From positions 1 to 13,856 of the forward strand of contig JAFAVO010000280.1 of NCBI GenBank assembly GCA_019242385.1: a stretch of 13,856 nt of DNA, in the 5' to 3' direction. The stretch is from Gammaproteobacteria bacterium (GTDB taxonomy: Bacteria > Pseudomonadota > Gammaproteobacteria > Steroidobacterales > Steroidobacteraceae). Shown here piece by piece: positions 12,161-13,856 of the stretch. The first letter of the stretch is position 1, and each line of letters opens with the position of its first letter. The translations under genes and the position numbers were made by a program. Under the pieces are notes generated by a model that had not been told where the DNA came from, ran no database searches, and was given only the letters and a program-made list of their open reading frames with translations.

Positions 12161-13216
12161 ATGATCGAGTGCATGTTGCGACCCAGCCGACCATTGCGAC
12201 CCAGCCGACCATCGCGATCCAGCCGAACATGGCGATCCAGCTTGCGATTCGCCCGGCTGCTGGTGCCGCTGCTCATCGGCAGCGCCGGCGCACTCGCCGC
12301 CCCCCAGGGGAGCCTCGATCTGCAGATCGAGCGGGCGGATGTCAGCGCCTGGCGTGCGCACCGCCTCGAGTCCCTCACCAGCGACAACGGATGGCTGACG
12401 CTCACCGGGCTTTTCTGGCTGAAGGAAGGACCGAACAGCTTCGGCCGCGCGCCCGACAACGGGCTCGTGCTCGAGAACCCGGCGCTCGCCGAGCACTGCG
12501 GCACCTTCCTCGTGAGCGGGCACAGCGTGCGCTTCACGGCGGCCAGCGGCAGCGGTGTCACCTCAGGCGGGCGAGCCGTGAGCTCGCTCGACCTCCAACC
12601 CGATACGGCCGGAGAGCCGACGGTGCTCGCGAGCGGCCCGCTGCGCTTCTTCGTGATCGAGCGCGCCGGGAATCTCGGGGTGCGGGTCCGCGACCTGAAT
12701 AACCCGCACCGCACCGGGTTCCAGGGACTCGACTACTTCCCGGTGAGCACCGACTGGGTTTTCGATGCCCGCTTCGAGCCGTACCAGCCGGCGCGCCACA
12801 TCAGCATCATCAACATCCTCGGCATGCAGCAGGACTACGCCTCACCGGGGGCGGTGGTGTTCATGAAGGATGGGCGCGAGTGGCGTCTCGACACCGTGCT
12901 CGAGGCGCCGGGCGAGAAGGAGCTGTTCATCATGTTCGCCGACGCCACCAGCGGACACGAGACCTACGGCGCCGGACGCTTCCTGTACGTGCCTCTGCCG
13001 GCTGCCGGCCGCACGCGGCTCGATTTCAACAAGGCCTACAACCCGCCGTGTGCGCTCAACGACTTTGCCACCTGTCCTTTGCCGCCGCCGCAGAACCGCC
13101 TGAGCCTCAGGGTGGAGGCCGGTGAGAAGACTTACACGGGTGGGCACGCCGCCGCCGCGGCGGCGGCTACCTCCCGCGCAGACGCTGCGACTGCACCAGG
13201 CGCGTACGCGCCGTGA
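12161..13216 (+). CDS. DUF1684 family protein, exported
   Basis: A 351-residue protein of the DUF1684 family, whose function is not established. The N-terminus has an unusually long Arg/Ser/Pro-rich n-region (1-32) made of 6-residue repeats, then a hydrophobic core LLVPLLIGSAGALAA (33-47) with a likely cleavage after Ala46 or Ala47, so it should reach the periplasm. Family motifs: DNGWLTLTGLFWLKEGPNSF, FPVSTDW near the middle, ETYGAGRFLYV, and the signature DFNKAYNPPCALNDFATCPL with PPPQNRLSLRVEAGEK (288-323). The Cys pair in NPPC and ATCP is typical. After the conserved end the reading continues 28 residues through an Ala-rich, repeat-encoded tail that overlaps the convergent gene by 50 bp. 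It begins 4 bp after the XRE regulator, so the two are probably co-transcribed. Confidence 0.9.
   Translation: MIECMLRPSRPLRPSRPSRSSRTWRSSLRFARLLVPLLIGSAGALAAPQGSLDLQIERADVSAWRAHRLESLTSDNGWLTLTGLFWLKEGPNSFGRAPDNGLVLENPALAEHCGTFLVSGHSVRFTAASGSGVTSGGRAVSSLDLQPDTAGEPTVLASGPLRFFVIERAGNLGVRVRDLNNPHRTGFQGLDYFPVSTDWVFDARFEPYQPARHISIINILGMQQDYASPGAVVFMKDGREWRLDTVLEAPGEKELFIMFADATSGHETYGAGRFLYVPLPAAGRTRLDFNKAYNPPCALNDFATCPLPPPQNRLSLRVEAGEKTYTGGHAAAAAAATSRADAATAPGAYAP
12176..12247 (+). repeat. 18-bp coding tandem repeat in the signal-peptide n-region
   Basis: Units start at 12176, 12194, 12212 and 12230. The first two are identical (TTGCGACCCAGCCGACCA), the third has three or four changes and the fourth is half diverged. 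In frame they encode LRPSRP, LRPSRP, SRSSRT and WRSSLR just before the hydrophobic core of the DUF1684 signal peptide. Copy-number change would lengthen the basic n-region without a frameshift. Confidence 0.92.
13148..13167. repeat. 20-bp perfect GC palindrome at a convergent gene junction
   Basis: Ten bases of GCC repeats followed by their exact complement (CGG repeats) form a perfect palindrome. It lies within the DUF1684 reading frame, where it encodes Ala residues, and touches the stop codon (13167-13169) of the convergent gene. As RNA it can form a very stable stem in either direction, though no T-run follows on either side. It may mark the real transcription ends of both genes. Confidence 0.7.
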
Positions 13217-13856
13217 TCCGCCGGCGCACTTCGGCGGTGGGCTCCACCGCCGCCGCCACCGGCGCCGCAGCGAAGGGCATCGAGGCCGCAGCGGCCGCAC
13301 CCGCCGGGAAAGAGATGAGCGCGTCGGTCGCCGGCGCCCCCGCCGCCAGCTGCGGCTGCGCGTAGAACGGCAGGAACACTCCACCGCTGCCCGTGTTGAC
13401 CAGCGCCTGGTAATCACCGAGGAACAGCCCCTCGGCGTCGGGCGCGTGGTAGAGGTTGAAGGAGCCCGAGAGATGCTGCTCGGTAAAGGTCACCCCGCCA
13501 TCGCTCGAGATCACCATCCAGCAATCCGCATACAGCGTGCTGGTGGAGGGCGTCGTGTTGTTGCGCAGGTCGAAATAGGTCACCGCCACCACGCCATCCG
13601 GGCCCACGTTCACCGTGGGGGTGAAAGCCTGCACGTTCACATCGGCGTTGACCTGCACCGGGGCGGACCAGGTCTGGCCGCCATCGCTCGAGTGCACGAG
13701 CGCAATGCCATCGTGCTTGCCCATGGAGAAGCGCGAGTCCTGCCAGGCGACGTAGATCATGCCGTCATTGGCACTCACTGACACCAGCTCCGAGCCATCG
13801 CGCACCGGTTGATTGTTGGCGGGGTTGCTGGTGCCGAGCGCCTGGATATCGGAGAC
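13167..13856 (-). CDS. BNR/Asp-box (sialidase-like) beta-propeller protein, 5' truncated by the window
   Basis: The last 229 residues of a larger protein; the frame stays open to the window edge, so the true start lies beyond 13856. Two Asp-box motifs are visible, SSDGGQTWSAP and SSDGGVTFTE (S-x-D-x-G-x-T-W/F), each with upstream strands such as MIYVAWQDSRF and VAVTYFDLR, the pattern of sialidase/BNR-type propeller blades. That fold is seen in secreted glycosidases but also in non-catalytic adhesins and sensors; no catalytic Arg triad or Glu/Tyr pair can be judged from this part. The C-terminal ~60 residues become Ala/Pro-rich and then basic (RRRITARTRLVQSQRLRGR), overlapping the end of the DUF1684 gene by 50 bp. 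A substrate cannot be named. Confidence 0.8.
   Translation of the reverse strand, partial: VSDIQALGTSNPANNQPVRDGSELVSVSANDGMIYVAWQDSRFSMGKHDGIALVHSSDGGQTWSAPVQVNADVNVQAFTPTVNVGPDGVVAVTYFDLRNNTTPSTSTLYADCWMVISSDGGVTFTEQHLSGSFNLYHAPDAEGLFLGDYQALVNTGSGGVFLPFYAQPQLAAGAPATDALISFPAGAAAAASMPFAAAPVAAAVEPTAEVRRRITARTRLVQSQRLRGR

Noticed and set aside
10396..12714. A 772-codon minus-strand open frame opposite the regulator gene
   Set aside because: Spans two plus-strand genes and the divergent promoter, with no domain; a GC-bias artefact.

Overview
This 13.9 kb window is very GC-rich chromosomal DNA, most likely from a proteobacterium. The best guess is a Gammaproteobacterium of the Steroidobacter/Nevskia/Xanthomonad type. 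That guess rests on protein family content and codon bias only; there is no rRNA or other marker here to fix the taxonomy. I see no tRNA, rRNA, CRISPR array, insertion sequence or phage gene.

Layout. (a) 1-388: no gene; a strictly periodic 13-bp tandem repeat (17 units, each centred on the palindrome ATGCGCAT) and a strong hairpin at 350-380. (b) 389-3114, minus strand: two exported, low-complexity proteins with WXXGXW/YXWGXW-type aromatic repeats and Asn-Val-Thr repeats, probably one transcription unit, preceded by an 18-bp direct repeat. (c) 3283-3909, minus: a small 2OG-Fe(II) oxygenase, divergent from (d) 3996-5558, plus: a CoA-acylating methylmalonate-semialdehyde dehydrogenase (MmsA). 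(e) 5536-5960, minus: the decayed remains of a hybrid histidine kinase/response regulator. (f) 5998-7506, plus: a compact ArsR regulator - SRPBCC/AHSA1 - glutathione S-transferase operon with overlapping genes and a double dyad operator at its promoter. (g) 7503-10487, minus: the glyoxylate shunt, malate synthase aceB then isocitrate lyase aceA. (h) 10609-12156, plus: a divergent XRE-family regulator of the RamB/ScfR short-chain acyl-CoA type, followed 4 bp later by (i) 12161-13216, a secreted DUF1684 protein. (j) 13167-13856, minus: the C-terminal part of a BNR/Asp-box (sialidase-like) protein that runs off the window.

How the genes may work together. MmsA yields acetyl-CoA or propionyl-CoA from valine, beta-alanine or inositol breakdown. 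The glyoxylate shunt assimilates acetyl-CoA, and the divergent regulator belongs to a family that senses such acyl-CoA states. The 121-bp aceB/regulator gap holds two abutting 15-bp dyads (TGTGAA/TTCACA half-sites) lying across the regulator's best promoter, which is the clearest regulatory prediction in the window. The ArsR-SRPBCC-GST operon looks like an independent stress or detoxification unit.

No complete, clearly new system is evident. The least explained elements are the 13-bp palindromic array with its 130-bp higher-order period, the paired repeat-rich surface proteins, and several in-frame minisatellites. All function calls come from reading motifs by eye; no database search was possible.
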